From contig NZ_JANZKP010000007.1 of NCBI RefSeq assembly GCF_025642745.1, positions 32,334 through 96,333 of the forward strand: 64,000 nt of DNA. The letters are read 5' to 3'. This stretch comes from Cellulomonas sp. RIT-PI-Y. Its GTDB lineage: Bacteria > Actinomycetota > Actinomycetes > Actinomycetales > Cellulomonadaceae. Positions 49,610-61,145 of this stretch are shown here, piece by piece (within the stretch, counting starts at the first letter, position 1; the number at the start of each line of letters is the position of its first letter). A model generated the notes under the pieces. That model searched no databases. It was not told where the DNA came from and saw only the letters and a program-made list of their open reading frames with translations. The translations under genes and the position numbers were made by a program.

Positions 49610-50536
49610 GTGCAGCCCATGCTCGCCACCGCAACGACGACCGCCCGGCCACCGGTGGGCCCGGACTGGCGGTACGAGGTGAAGTGGGACGGCGTGCGGA
49701 TCCTCGCGGACACCACCGCGGGACGCCTGCGCCTGCTGGGCCGCAACGGCCGGGACGCGGGACCGGCCTACCCCGAGCTGGACGCGCTGGACGCGTTGCC
49801 CGGGGCGGTGCTGGACGGTGAGGTGGTCGCGATGCGGGACGGTGTGCCGTCGTTCGCCGCCCTGGCGGAGCGGATGCACGTCCGGGACCGGGACCGCGCG
49901 TCGTGGCTGAGCACCCGGGTGCCGATCAGCTACGTGGTCTTCGACGTGCTGAGCCTGTACGGGGTGGACCTGACCCGCAGCCCGCTGGACGAGCGCCGCG
50001 CCACGTTGGAACGACTGGACCTCCCGGTGCCGGTCACCCTGTCGCCGGTGTACGACGACGGCACGCTGCTCTGGGACGCCACCCGGGAGCAGGGGCTCGA
50101 GGGCGTGGTCGCCAAGCGCGGCGGATCGACCTACCAGGCCGGGCACCGCTCGGCGGACTGGGTGAAAGCGGTGCACCGGGCCACCCGCACCGCCCTGGTC
50201 TGCGGTTGGCGACCGGAGAGCACCGGGTCGGGCCGACTGGGGTCGCTGCTGCTGGCCGCGCCCGGACCGGACGGCGGACTGCGGTACCTCGGTCGCGCCG
50301 GATCCGGCCTGACCGACGCGATGGGGCTGTCCGCACTGCTGGCCCCCCTGACCCGGCCGGACTCCCCGCTGGCCGAGGCCGTGCCGCCGGAGGATGCTCG
50401 CGGTGCCGTCTGGGTGGAGCCCGAGCTGCTGGTCGACGTGCGGTACCTGGCTCGCACCCCGACCGGTCGGCTCCGCCAGCCGGTGATCCGCGGACGACGC
50501 GAGGACACCACCGTCGACCCCTGGGAGCAGCGATGA
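49610..50536 (+). CDS. ligD: ATP-dependent DNA ligase (LigD ligase domain, stand-alone)
   Basis: This 308-aa protein has the nucleotidyl-transferase motif EVKWDGVR with active Lys near residue 25, LDGEVVAM, YVVFDVLSL, GLEGVVAKR and DWVKAVH, followed by an OB domain. It seals breaks in NHEJ. In most actinobacteria this domain is fused with polymerase and nuclease parts; here polymerase is a separate overlapping gene and the phosphoesterase domain is not found. It starts at GTG 49610. Confidence 0.92.
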   Translation: MQPMLATATTTARPPVGPDWRYEVKWDGVRILADTTAGRLRLLGRNGRDAGPAYPELDALDALPGAVLDGEVVAMRDGVPSFAALAERMHVRDRDRASWLSTRVPISYVVFDVLSLYGVDLTRSPLDERRATLERLDLPVPVTLSPVYDDGTLLWDATREQGLEGVVAKRGGSTYQAGHRSADWVKAVHRATRTALVCGWRPESTGSGRLGSLLLAAPGPDGGLRYLGRAGSGLTDAMGLSALLAPLTRPDSPLAEAVPPEDARGAVWVEPELLVDVRYLARTPTGRLRQPVIRGRREDTTVDPWEQR

Positions 50537-51414
50537 CCGAACAGCCGCAGGTGGTCGCGGTCGGCGGGCGGGAAGTCAGGCTGACCCACCTGGACAAGGT
50601 GCTGTACCCCGGCGGCTTCACCAAGGCCGAGGCGGTCGACTACGTGGTCCGGGTGGCGGAACCGCTGCTGGCCCAGCTGCGGGACCGACCGGTGACCCGG
50701 ATCCGGTTCCCGCACGGCGTGACCGGACAGCAGTTCTTCGAGAAGAACACCCCGCGCGGTGCGCCGTCCTGGCTGCGCCGGCAGACCCTGCACGCCGCCC
50801 CGGGATCGGACGACGAGGGCAAGGAGTTGGACCTGCCGTTCCTGGACGACGTGGCCGGGCTGGTCTGGGCGACCAACGCCGGGGCGCTCGAGCTGCACAC
50901 CCCGCAGTGGCGGGTCGGTCCGCGTGGCGGGCTGCGGAACCCGGACCGGCTGGTGATCGACCTCGATCCCGGCGCCCCGGCCGGGCTGGACGAGTGCGCC
51001 CGGGTGGCCCACCTGGTCGCCGACCGGCTGGCCGAGGACGGCCTGTCCGACACCGTGCCGGTCACCTCCGGGTCCAAGGGCCTTCAGCTGTACGCGGCCC
51101 TGGACGGCAAGCGGGACGTGCTGAGCATCCGCCAGTACGCCCGTGACCTGGCCCACGAGCTGGCCGCCGCGCATCCCGGCCAGGTGGTCGCCAGCCAGAA
51201 GAAGGACCTGCGCGGCGGGAAGGTGCTGCTGGACTGGTCGCAGAACCACCCGGCCAAGACCACCATCACGCCGTACTCGCTGCGGGGCCGGGAACGCCTG
51301 GCCGCCGCCGCCCCGCGCTGGTGGCCGGAGATCGAGCCGGGGCTGACCCAGCTCACCCCCGCCGAGGTGATCGCCCGGCTGAACGACCGGGGGGACCCGT
51401 TCGACCACGGATGA
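50533..51414 (+). CDS. ligD: LigD-type polymerase domain protein
   Basis: This 293-aa primase-like polymerase has TRIRFPHGVTGQQFFEKNTP, RLVIDLDPGAPAGLDE (metal Asp pair), TSGSKGLQLYAAL and LDWSQNHPAKTTITPYSLRG. It fills gaps with ribo- or deoxynucleotides during NHEJ. The ATG overlaps the ligase stop (ATGA), so both are made together. Confidence 0.93.
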   Translation: MTEQPQVVAVGGREVRLTHLDKVLYPGGFTKAEAVDYVVRVAEPLLAQLRDRPVTRIRFPHGVTGQQFFEKNTPRGAPSWLRRQTLHAAPGSDDEGKELDLPFLDDVAGLVWATNAGALELHTPQWRVGPRGGLRNPDRLVIDLDPGAPAGLDECARVAHLVADRLAEDGLSDTVPVTSGSKGLQLYAALDGKRDVLSIRQYARDLAHELAAAHPGQVVASQKKDLRGGKVLLDWSQNHPAKTTITPYSLRGRERLAAAAPRWWPEIEPGLTQLTPAEVIARLNDRGDPFDHG

Positions 51415-51423
51415 CATGTCATC
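51410..51423. promoter_or_regulatory. Perfect 14-bp palindrome at the ligD-pol/LytTR boundary
   Basis: GATGACATGTCATC is fully palindromic and overlaps the stop codon of the polymerase gene. It lies about 90 bp upstream of the LytTR gene, so it may be an operator for that promoter. No reader is known. Confidence 0.45.
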
Positions 51424-51513
51424 TACCATCGCGGGGCGTCCGGTCACCAGGGGTGGACCGCCAGCCGTGGCAGGGCCGAACCGGGCGCGACTCGTGTCGG
51501 AGGTTCCAGCCCC

Positions 51514-52223
51514 GTGATCCGGATCGGCATCGTCGAGGACGACCCGGCCAGTGCCCAGCTCCTGGTGGGCTACCTCCGGCGCTACCAGGACGAGCACGCC
51601 GACGAGTTCCAGGTGACCGTCTTCCACGACGGCGCGCAGGTGGTCCGGCACTACCGCCCCGACTTCGACATCCTGCTGCTGGACGTGCAGATGGCCGAGC
51701 TGGACGGCTTCGCCACCGCTGAGCGGATCCGGGCGGTGGACCGGGACGTGGTGATCGTGTTCATCACCAACATGGCGCAGTACGCGATCCGCGGCTACGA
51801 GGTGGACGCGCTGTCCTATCTGCTCAAGCCGGTCGCGTACTTCCCGTTCTCCCAGGAGATCGCCCGCTCGCTGGAGCGGATCCGGCGGCGCAGCTCGCAG
51901 TACCTGCTGCTGCCGGTCGACGGCGGAGTGGCCCGGGTCGACGTCGCGGACGTGGTCTTCGCCGAGAGCGTCAAGCACCGGATCGTGGTGCACACCACCC
52001 ACGGCACGTACGGCCTGACCGGGGCGCTGAAGACGATGGAGGCGCAGCTGGCCGACCAGGGGTTCTTCCGGTCGAACTCCTGCTATCTGGTGAACCTGCG
52101 ACACGTCCAGGGCGTCCGGCAGAGCAGCTGCCAGCTGGTCGGCGGACACGACCTGGTGATCAGCCGTCCGCGCAAGAAGGCGTTCCTGACCGCGTTGACC
52201 GACTACCTGGGCGGGCGGCCGCT

Positions 52224-52227
<4 letters not shown>
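51514..52227 (+). CDS. LytTR family response regulator
   Basis: This 237-aa protein has a receiver domain (IGIVEDDPASAQLL; phosphorylated Asp in ILLLDVQMAELDG; LLKPVAYF with Lys) and a LytTR DNA-binding domain (about 130-237: YLLLPVDGGVARVDVADVVFAES to FFRSNSCYLVNLRHVQGV). It starts at GTG 51514 and overlaps the histidine kinase gene by 4 bp. Members often control surface or virulence genes; the downstream glycan genes are likely targets. Confidence 0.93.
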
Positions 52228-54826
<2,599 letters not shown>

Positions 54827-54906
54827 TCACGCACCCCTGTCCTGACGGCGCGCAGACCGACGACGCCCGGTGACGACCGCCGTGCGCGCCCACTCGAAGG
54901 AGAGCT

Positions 54907-57813
54907 GTGACGGAAGCGGCGGCAAAGAAGCCGATGAGCAACAAGAAGTTCCTGGCGATCTGGGTGCCCGTGCTCAGCGTCGTCCTGGTCCTGGTGGTCG
55001 GCGCCAACATCGCGCTCGGCGTCTTCTCCAACTGGGTCAGCTCCCAGCTGGGCACCGGCACCTACACGATCACCAATGCCGACGGCACCGAGGACTGGGA
55101 CACCGCGTACTCGACCGCCGACTACGCCACGGCCGACGAGGCCGAGGACGCGGCCGACGCGCTGGTCCGGGAGATCGCCGCCGAGGGCATCGTCCTGCTG
55201 AAGAACGAGGGCGACGCGCTCCCCCTGGGCGACGGCGACCTCGAGGTGACCCTGCTCGGCCGTGCCGCCGCCGACCCGATCTACGGCGGATCCGGCTCCG
55301 GCTCCACCGACACCAGCTCCGCGGTGGACGTGCGCCGGGGCCTGGAGGAGTCCGGCATCGCGGTGAACGACACCGTCTACTCCGAGCTGAGCGACTTCGC
55401 CGCGGCCACCCCGCGGACGAACATCGTGATGGACCTGCCCGCCGACTCGGTCTACGACATCGGCGAGATGCCGGCCGCCGACTACTCCGACGAGGCCGTC
55501 GCCTCGTTCAGCGACTACGGCGACGCCGCGGTGGTCGTGCTGGGCCGTGCCGGTGGCGAGGGCGGCGACCTGGCCACCAGCATGGAGGGCTGGGACGCGA
55601 ACTACGTCCCCGGTCAGCACCAGCTGGAGCTGAACCAGGACGAGAAGGACACCCTCGCGCTCGCCGAGGCGCACTTCGACACCGTCGTGGTCGTGATCAA
55701 CGCCTCCACCAGCATGGAGCTCGGCACCGTCCAGGAGGACGCGGGCGTCGACGCCGTGCTGCAGGTCGGCTCCCCCGGCCAGAGCGGATTCGCCGCGCTC
55801 GGTCAGGTGCTGACCGGTGCGGTGAACCCCTCCGGGCGGACCGTGGACCTGTACGCCGCGGACTTCGCCCAGGACCCGACCTTCCAGAACGTCGGCTCCT
55901 ACCAGTACTCCAACATCTCCGGCCTGCCGACCGACGCGGCCAAGGGCGTGGACGGCGGTGCCTACTTCGTGCAGTACGAGGAGGGCATCTACGTCGGCTA
56001 CCGGTACTACGAGACCGCGGCCGAGGAGGGCTTCCTCGACTACGACCAGGCCGTCGTCTACCCGTTCGGCTACGGCCTGAGCTACACCGACTTCCGCTGG
56101 GAGATGCTGGGCTCCACCGAGTCCGAGGGCACGCTGAGCACCCAGGTCCGGGTGACCAACACCGGCGACGTCGCGGGCAAGGACGTGGTGCAGCTGTACT
56201 ACTCCGCCCCGTACACGCCCGGCGGCATCGAGAAGTCGTCCGTCGTGCTGGGGGCCTTCGACAAGACCGACCTGCTGGCCCCCGGCGAGTCCCAGACCCT
56301 GACCCTGGACCTCGCGGTCGAGGACATGGCGTCCTACGACGAGGCCGGCGCGCAGGCCTACGTGCTGGACGCCGGCGACTACCGGCTCACGGTGCGCTCC
56401 GACTCGCACACCGTGGTCGCCGACGCGCTGACCTACACCGTGGACAAGACGATCGTCTACGACGGCGACGACCACCGGGCCTCGGACCAGGCCGCGGTCA
56501 CCAACCGGTTCGACGACGTCACCGCCGCGTTCACCGGCGAGGAGGGCGCGCCGCACACCATGAGCCGGGCCGACTTCGCCGGGACGTTCCCGACCGCACC
56601 GACCGACGCCGACCTGGTGGCCTCCGAGGAGACCGTCGCCGCCTTCGGCGGGTACGACGCGGCAGCTGCGGCCGAGGCGTCCGACGCCGAGATGCCGACC
56701 ACCGGTGCCGAGGGCGACCTGACCCTGATCGACGTGCGCGGTCTCGACTACGACGACGAGCAGTGGCAGTCGCTGCTGGACCAGCTGACCGTCCCGGAGA
56801 TGACCTCGGTCATCCTGAACGGCGCGTACAACACCGGGGCGATCGACTCGATCGTCAAGGAGGTCACCGGCGACTACGACGGTCCGGCCGGGTTCAGCTC
56901 CTTCATCAACGACGCGATCTCCGGGGTCAGCTACCCGTCCGAGGTGCTGCTCGGCCAGACCTGGAACGTCGACCTGGCCGAGAAGATGGGCGTGTCGATC
57001 GGCAACGAGGGCCTGACCCTGGGCGCCAACGGCTGGTACGCCCCCGCGGTGAACCTGCACCGCTCGCCGTTCGCGGGCCGGAACTTCGAGTACTACTCCG
57101 AGGACCCGCTGCTGTCCGGCACGCTGGCCACCGGGGTGGTGAACGGGGCGGCGTCGAAGGGCGTGTACTCCTACCTCAAGCACTTCGCGATGAACGACCA
57201 GGAGACCAACCGGGTCAACAACGGCATCGCGACCTGGGCCAACGAGCAGACCATCCGGGAGATCTACCTCAAGGCCTTCGAGATCCCGGTCAAGCAGGCC
57301 TCCGCCGAGATGTCGTACCTCGCCGACGACCAGGGCACCGTCGCCACCCGGGAGATCGGCGCCACCGCGGTGATGAGCTCCTTCAACCGGATCGGCGCCA
57401 CCTGGGCCGGTGGCTCGCACGCCCTGATGACCGACGTGCTCCGCGAGGAGTGGGGCTTCGACGGCATCGCGATCACCGACTTCAACCTGTACGACTTCAT
57501 GGACCCGGACCAGGCGATCATGGCCGGCACCGACCTGATGCTGACCTTCCAGCCGATGAAGTCCCTGGCCGACATCAGCTCGGCCGAAGCGGTGCAGAAC
57601 ATCCGGACGTCGACCCACGACATCCTGTTCGCCGTCGCCAACTCCAACGCCATGAACGGCGTGGCCACCGGTGCGGAGCTCAGCTACACCCCGCCGGCCT
57701 GGCGCTACTGGCAGATCGCCATCAGCTCGGTGCTCGGACTCGGCCTGCTGGCCGCTGTCTGGGGTGTGACCCGACGGGTCCGCACCCACCAGGTCGCGGC
57801 CGCCCAGGACTGA
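54907..57813 (+). CDS. GH3 family beta-glycosidase, domain-swapped order, membrane-anchored
   Basis: This 968-aa protein has a membrane helix near residues 17-40. Next is a GH3 C-terminal (alpha/beta) domain (about 75-390, EIAAEGIVLLKNEGDALPLG), a fibronectin-III-like domain (near 395-515, YPFGYGLSYTDF, VRVTNTGDVAGKDVVQLYYS) and only then the TIM-barrel domain (near 610-890; GANGWYAPAVNLHRSPFAGRNFEYYSEDP, YLKHFAMNDQE, GIAITDF with the likely nucleophile Asp). A C-terminal membrane helix follows (IAISSVLGLGLLAAVWGV). The reversed order is known from rumen GH3 enzymes. It likely acts on glycans outside the cell. Confidence 0.9.
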   Translation: MTEAAAKKPMSNKKFLAIWVPVLSVVLVLVVGANIALGVFSNWVSSQLGTGTYTITNADGTEDWDTAYSTADYATADEAEDAADALVREIAAEGIVLLKNEGDALPLGDGDLEVTLLGRAAADPIYGGSGSGSTDTSSAVDVRRGLEESGIAVNDTVYSELSDFAAATPRTNIVMDLPADSVYDIGEMPAADYSDEAVASFSDYGDAAVVVLGRAGGEGGDLATSMEGWDANYVPGQHQLELNQDEKDTLALAEAHFDTVVVVINASTSMELGTVQEDAGVDAVLQVGSPGQSGFAALGQVLTGAVNPSGRTVDLYAADFAQDPTFQNVGSYQYSNISGLPTDAAKGVDGGAYFVQYEEGIYVGYRYYETAAEEGFLDYDQAVVYPFGYGLSYTDFRWEMLGSTESEGTLSTQVRVTNTGDVAGKDVVQLYYSAPYTPGGIEKSSVVLGAFDKTDLLAPGESQTLTLDLAVEDMASYDEAGAQAYVLDAGDYRLTVRSDSHTVVADALTYTVDKTIVYDGDDHRASDQAAVTNRFDDVTAAFTGEEGAPHTMSRADFAGTFPTAPTDADLVASEETVAAFGGYDAAAAAEASDAEMPTTGAEGDLTLIDVRGLDYDDEQWQSLLDQLTVPEMTSVILNGAYNTGAIDSIVKEVTGDYDGPAGFSSFINDAISGVSYPSEVLLGQTWNVDLAEKMGVSIGNEGLTLGANGWYAPAVNLHRSPFAGRNFEYYSEDPLLSGTLATGVVNGAASKGVYSYLKHFAMNDQETNRVNNGIATWANEQTIREIYLKAFEIPVKQASAEMSYLADDQGTVATREIGATAVMSSFNRIGATWAGGSHALMTDVLREEWGFDGIAITDFNLYDFMDPDQAIMAGTDLMLTFQPMKSLADISSAEAVQNIRTSTHDILFAVANSNAMNGVATGAELSYTPPAWRYWQIAISSVLGLGLLAAVWGVTRRVRTHQVAAAQD

Positions 57814-57823
57814 TCCCGCTCAC

Positions 57824-57856
57824 CCCGGCCGGTCGACCCGACGTCGACCGGCCGGG
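57824..57856 (+). terminator. Terminator of the GH3 gene
   Basis: The 14-bp arms CCCGGCCGGTCGAC (57824-57837) and its complement (57843-57856) enclose five bases. It begins 11 bp after the GH3 stop. Confidence 0.7.
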
Positions 57857-57991
57857 CTGGTGCATGCCCGGACGTCCCGACCGCGACGGTCGGCCGCGCG
57901 CTATCGTTCGAGGCCTCATCCCCCTCCACACAGTCCCTGTCCGCCAGCAGCCCGGAACCCGGGCCGACGACTCACAGGAGCCGGTCGACGT

Positions 57992-59053
57992 ATGAGCACG
58001 CCCGTGCTGGGCGGCGCCCTCACCGCCACCGCCACAGCCGTCACCGGTGACCCGGTCCTCACGGTGGTGGTCCCGGCCTACAACGCCGCCGACTACCTGG
58101 GCCGGGCGCTCGACTCCCTGCTCGGCCACGGCGCCGTGGTGGAGATCCTGGTGGTCGACGACGGATCGACCGACGGCACCGCCGCACTCGCCCGGCGCTA
58201 CGTCGACCGGGGTCTGGTCCGGCTGATCCGCCAGCCCAACGGGGGCCACGGCGCCGCGATCAACACCGGGCTGCGGCACGCCACCGGCCGCTACCTGAAG
58301 GTGGTGGACGCCGACGATTGGCTGGACCGCGACGCCTTCGCCACCACGCTCGACCGGCTGGCCACCATCGGAGACGTCGACCTGCTGGTGGCGAACTTCG
58401 TGTACGAGAAGACCGGCAAGCGACGCAAGCACGTGATCCGCTACGGCAACGTGCTCCCTCGCGACCGGGTCTTCACCTGGCGGCAGACCGGGCGGATGCG
58501 GTCCCGGCAGTACCTGATGATGCACGCGCTGATCTACCGCACCGCCCTGCTGCGCGAGGTCGGGCTGCGGCTGCCCGAGCACACCTTCTACGTGGACAGC
58601 CTCTACGCCTGCGTCCCGCTGGCCCGGGTGCGTAGCGCCTACTACCTGGACGTCGACCTGTATCGCTACTACATCGGGCGGCCCGGCCAGTCGGTGCAGG
58701 AGTCGGTGATGGTCCGCCGGCTCGACCAGCAGCTGCGGGTGAACGGGCTGCTCCAGGACCACCTGACCCGCGCGGACGTCGCCCACGCCGACCCGCACCT
58801 GCGCCGGCACCTGGTGCACTACTTCCGGGCGATCTGCGTGGTCTCCTCGATCATCGCGCTCAGCGCCGGGACCCCCGAGGCGCTGGCGCACCGCGACCGG
58901 CTGTGGTCGACCCTGCGGGCCGAGGACCCGGCGCTCTACCGGCAGGTCCGGTTCAGCACGATCGGGATGACCGCGACCCTGCCGGGTGCGGTCGGCCGAC
59001 GGCTCTCCCTGCTCGCCTACCGGGCGGCCCGCGGCGTCATCGGATTCAACTGA
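57992..59053 (+). CDS. Family 2 glycosyltransferase
   Basis: This 353-aa GT-A protein has VTGDPVLTVVVPAYNAADYLG, VVDDGSTDGT and VVDADDWLD (metal-binding DxD). The C-terminal part is soluble. It probably transfers a sugar to a surface glycan or lipid carrier. ATG 57992 follows AGGAG. It stands with glf and GH3, so a galactofuranosyl or similar role is possible. Confidence 0.9.
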   Translation: MSTPVLGGALTATATAVTGDPVLTVVVPAYNAADYLGRALDSLLGHGAVVEILVVDDGSTDGTAALARRYVDRGLVRLIRQPNGGHGAAINTGLRHATGRYLKVVDADDWLDRDAFATTLDRLATIGDVDLLVANFVYEKTGKRRKHVIRYGNVLPRDRVFTWRQTGRMRSRQYLMMHALIYRTALLREVGLRLPEHTFYVDSLYACVPLARVRSAYYLDVDLYRYYIGRPGQSVQESVMVRRLDQQLRVNGLLQDHLTRADVAHADPHLRRHLVHYFRAICVVSSIIALSAGTPEALAHRDRLWSTLRAEDPALYRQVRFSTIGMTATLPGAVGRRLSLLAYRAARGVIGFN

Positions 59054-59126
59054 CCTGCGGTTGCGGGGTGTGCGCGGGAGCGGCACGGTGGGACTTGAAC
59101 AGTTCCAGATCCTCAGGAGGATGACC

Positions 59127-59687
59127 ATGGCCCGTGCCGAACTTCCGAAGTACACCGTTCCGTCCCTCACCGTCGAGGACGGCGCGAAGGTCGCCGCCAT
59201 CCTGCAGCAGCGGCTGAACGCCCTCAACGATCTGCAGCTGACCCTCAAGCACATCCACTGGAACGTCACCGGTCCGCACTTCATCGCGGTGCACGAGATG
59301 ATCGACCCCCAGGTGGACCAGGTCCGGGAGATGGTCGACGCCATCGCCGAGCGGATCGCCACCCTGGGCGTCGCCCCGGTCGGGACCCCCGGCGCGCTGG
59401 TCAAGGCGCGGAGCTGGGACGATTACTCGATCGGCCGTGCGGGTGCGATCGAGCACCTCGGCGCGCTGAACGAGGTCTACGTCGGCGTGATCGGCGACCA
59501 CCGCCAGGCGGCCGCCGACACCGAGGAGCTGGACACCGTCACCAACGACCTGCTGGTCGGGCACCTGCACGAGCTGGAGCTGTTCCACTGGTTCGTCCGG
59601 GCCCACCTGGAGTCCGCGGGCGGCGCGCTCAGCACCGAGGGCGCCGACACCGAGAAGGAAGCCGCCTCGGCCGCCTCGCACGGCTGA
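59127..59687 (+). CDS. dps: Dps/ferritin-like DNA protection protein
   Basis: This 186-aa protein has the Dps ferroxidase signature (LKHIHWNVTGPHFIAVHEMID, later HLHELELFHWFVRAHLE). The spacer between is 100 residues as usual. It oxidises iron with peroxide and protects DNA. ATG 59127 has AGGAGG six bases upstream; ATG 59121 abuts it and is rejected. Confidence 0.94.
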   Translation: MARAELPKYTVPSLTVEDGAKVAAILQQRLNALNDLQLTLKHIHWNVTGPHFIAVHEMIDPQVDQVREMVDAIAERIATLGVAPVGTPGALVKARSWDDYSIGRAGAIEHLGALNEVYVGVIGDHRQAAADTEELDTVTNDLLVGHLHELELFHWFVRAHLESAGGALSTEGADTEKEAASAASHG

Positions 59688-59701
59688 CGGCTCGCACGCA
59701 G

Positions 59702-59732
59702 AAGCCCCCGGGACCAGGTGTCCCGGGGGCTT
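59702..59732 (+). terminator. Terminator of dps, possibly bidirectional
   Basis: A 13-bp stem (AAGCCCCCGGGAC 59702-59714 with its complement 59720-59732) has a CAGGT loop, 15 bp past the dps stop. The convergent small ORF ends at 59741, so it may serve both. Confidence 0.8.
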
Positions 59733-59740
59733 TCGCCTGC

Positions 59741-59950
59741 TCAGAGCCGCTCGGGCTCGTCCCAGTCGTCGGTGGCGGCGATCTCCTCGTCGTCCGGCAG
59801 CAGCTCGGCGTCCTGGAGCGAACGCGGACCGCGCTGCGGGTCGCCGCCGCTGCGGGCGTCCCGGGTGCGCAGCTCCGCCTCGGACAGGCGGTGGTCGGCC
59901 AGGTGCTCGGCGGCCGGGTCGGAGGTGAGGTCGCGGGGGTTGGTGCTCAT
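59741..59950 (-). CDS. Small acidic hypothetical protein
   Basis: This is a 69-aa protein rich in Asp, Glu and Arg (LSEAELRTRDARSGGDPQRG, LPDDEEIAATDDWDEPERL). No domain is recognised; it is probably soluble and partly disordered. Confidence 0.6.
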   Translation of the reverse strand: MSTNPRDLTSDPAAEHLADHRLSEAELRTRDARSGGDPQRGPRSLQDAELLPDDEEIAATDDWDEPERL

Positions 59951-59987
59951 GGCACGGTTCTACCCTCCCCCGGTCCGCGGGACCACT

Positions 59988-61145
59988 TCACAGCCCCGTG
60001 ACCACCCGCAGCCAGTCGTAGATCGGGGAGTCGGCGATCAGCAGCAGGATTCCCCAGCCGAGCGCGATCTGCAGCAGCGCCGACGCGAGGATGATCCGGC
60101 GACGGGTCCGGCTCGGGCGCCGGGCCACCAGCAGCAGCACGTACAGCGCGGTGAGCAGCACATAGGTCTGCCCGCCGGCCTGGCGCAGCCCGGCCCACAG
60201 GGACAGGTACAGACCGGCGATCGCGATGATCGGCGCGATCAGCGACCAGCGGTCCCGGACCAGACGGAAGCCGAAGGCCACCAGGAACAGCGGCACCGCG
60301 AGCATCCCCTGCGCGATCAAGGCCGCGGCCGCGTCGGCCCCGATCGGGAACCATCCCTGGGACGCCGTCGACTCCAGGCCGCCCCACGGGTCGGAGGAGA
60401 ACCACCAGGACGCGTAGAGCCAGAACGCGATCGCCCCCACCGCCGGGAAGATCAGCACCGTGATGGTCGCGCGGTTCGACGCCCGGCCGCGCTGTCCGGC
60501 CCGGCTGGCGAAGAACGGCGCGAGGGCGCCGAGCACGATCGCGTAGAACCACGCCCCGGGGTCGACCATCACGGCCACCCCGAGGGAGATCCCGGCCCGG
60601 AAGCCCGCCTCGGTGTTCTGCTCCTCCACGAAGGACGCGATCCCGTCCAGCGCCACGACCACCAGGGCCAGGCCCAGCAACGACTGCAGGTCCGACGCCG
60701 CGAGGTAGTACAGCGGCGGGGTCAGCACCAGGGTGCCGAGCACCGCGGCAGTCCCCCACAACCCGACGCCACGGCGGGCCAGCACCCCGGCCAGCCGTTG
60801 CAGCACGAACCCCAGCACCACCGCCGCGACCAGGTTCAGCGCCAGATCGCTGCCGCCGACGATCGAGGACAGCGCGGCGGACAACGGCGGGAAGATCTCC
60901 GCCATCCAGCCCAGGCTCGTGTCGCCCCACTGGATCAGGTCACCGCGCGCGGACAACGCCCGGTTCGCGGTCGGCACGAATCCGCTGCCCTGGGTCAGCA
61001 ACGCCACCAGGGCGAACGGGAACGCCAGAGTCAGCCGGAGCAGCCAGCGCTGCGACGGCTGGATCGGCCAGGTGTCAGGCGCCAGCCCCTTGGATCCGAA
61101 GCGCGGGCTGGGGCGCGGGATGGGCGGTGACGCCGGTGAGGCCAT
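59988..61145 (-). CDS. Multi-pass membrane protein, possible GT-C-like
   Basis: This is a 385-aa protein with about nine membrane helices. The layout is like lipid-linked-sugar glycosyltransferases, but I see no convincing catalytic motif. The start ATG 61145 lies 71 bp inside the preceding GT2 gene; no later ATG or GTG offers a shorter version. It is probably co-transcribed with that GT2 gene. Confidence 0.7.
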   Translation of the reverse strand: MASPASPPIPRPSPRFGSKGLAPDTWPIQPSQRWLLRLTLAFPFALVALLTQGSGFVPTANRALSARGDLIQWGDTSLGWMAEIFPPLSAALSSIVGGSDLALNLVAAVVLGFVLQRLAGVLARRGVGLWGTAAVLGTLVLTPPLYYLAASDLQSLLGLALVVVALDGIASFVEEQNTEAGFRAGISLGVAVMVDPGAWFYAIVLGALAPFFASRAGQRGRASNRATITVLIFPAVGAIAFWLYASWWFSSDPWGGLESTASQGWFPIGADAAAALIAQGMLAVPLFLVAFGFRLVRDRWSLIAPIIAIAGLYLSLWAGLRQAGGQTYVLLTALYVLLLVARRPSRTRRRIILASALLQIALGWGILLLIADSPIYDWLRVVTGL

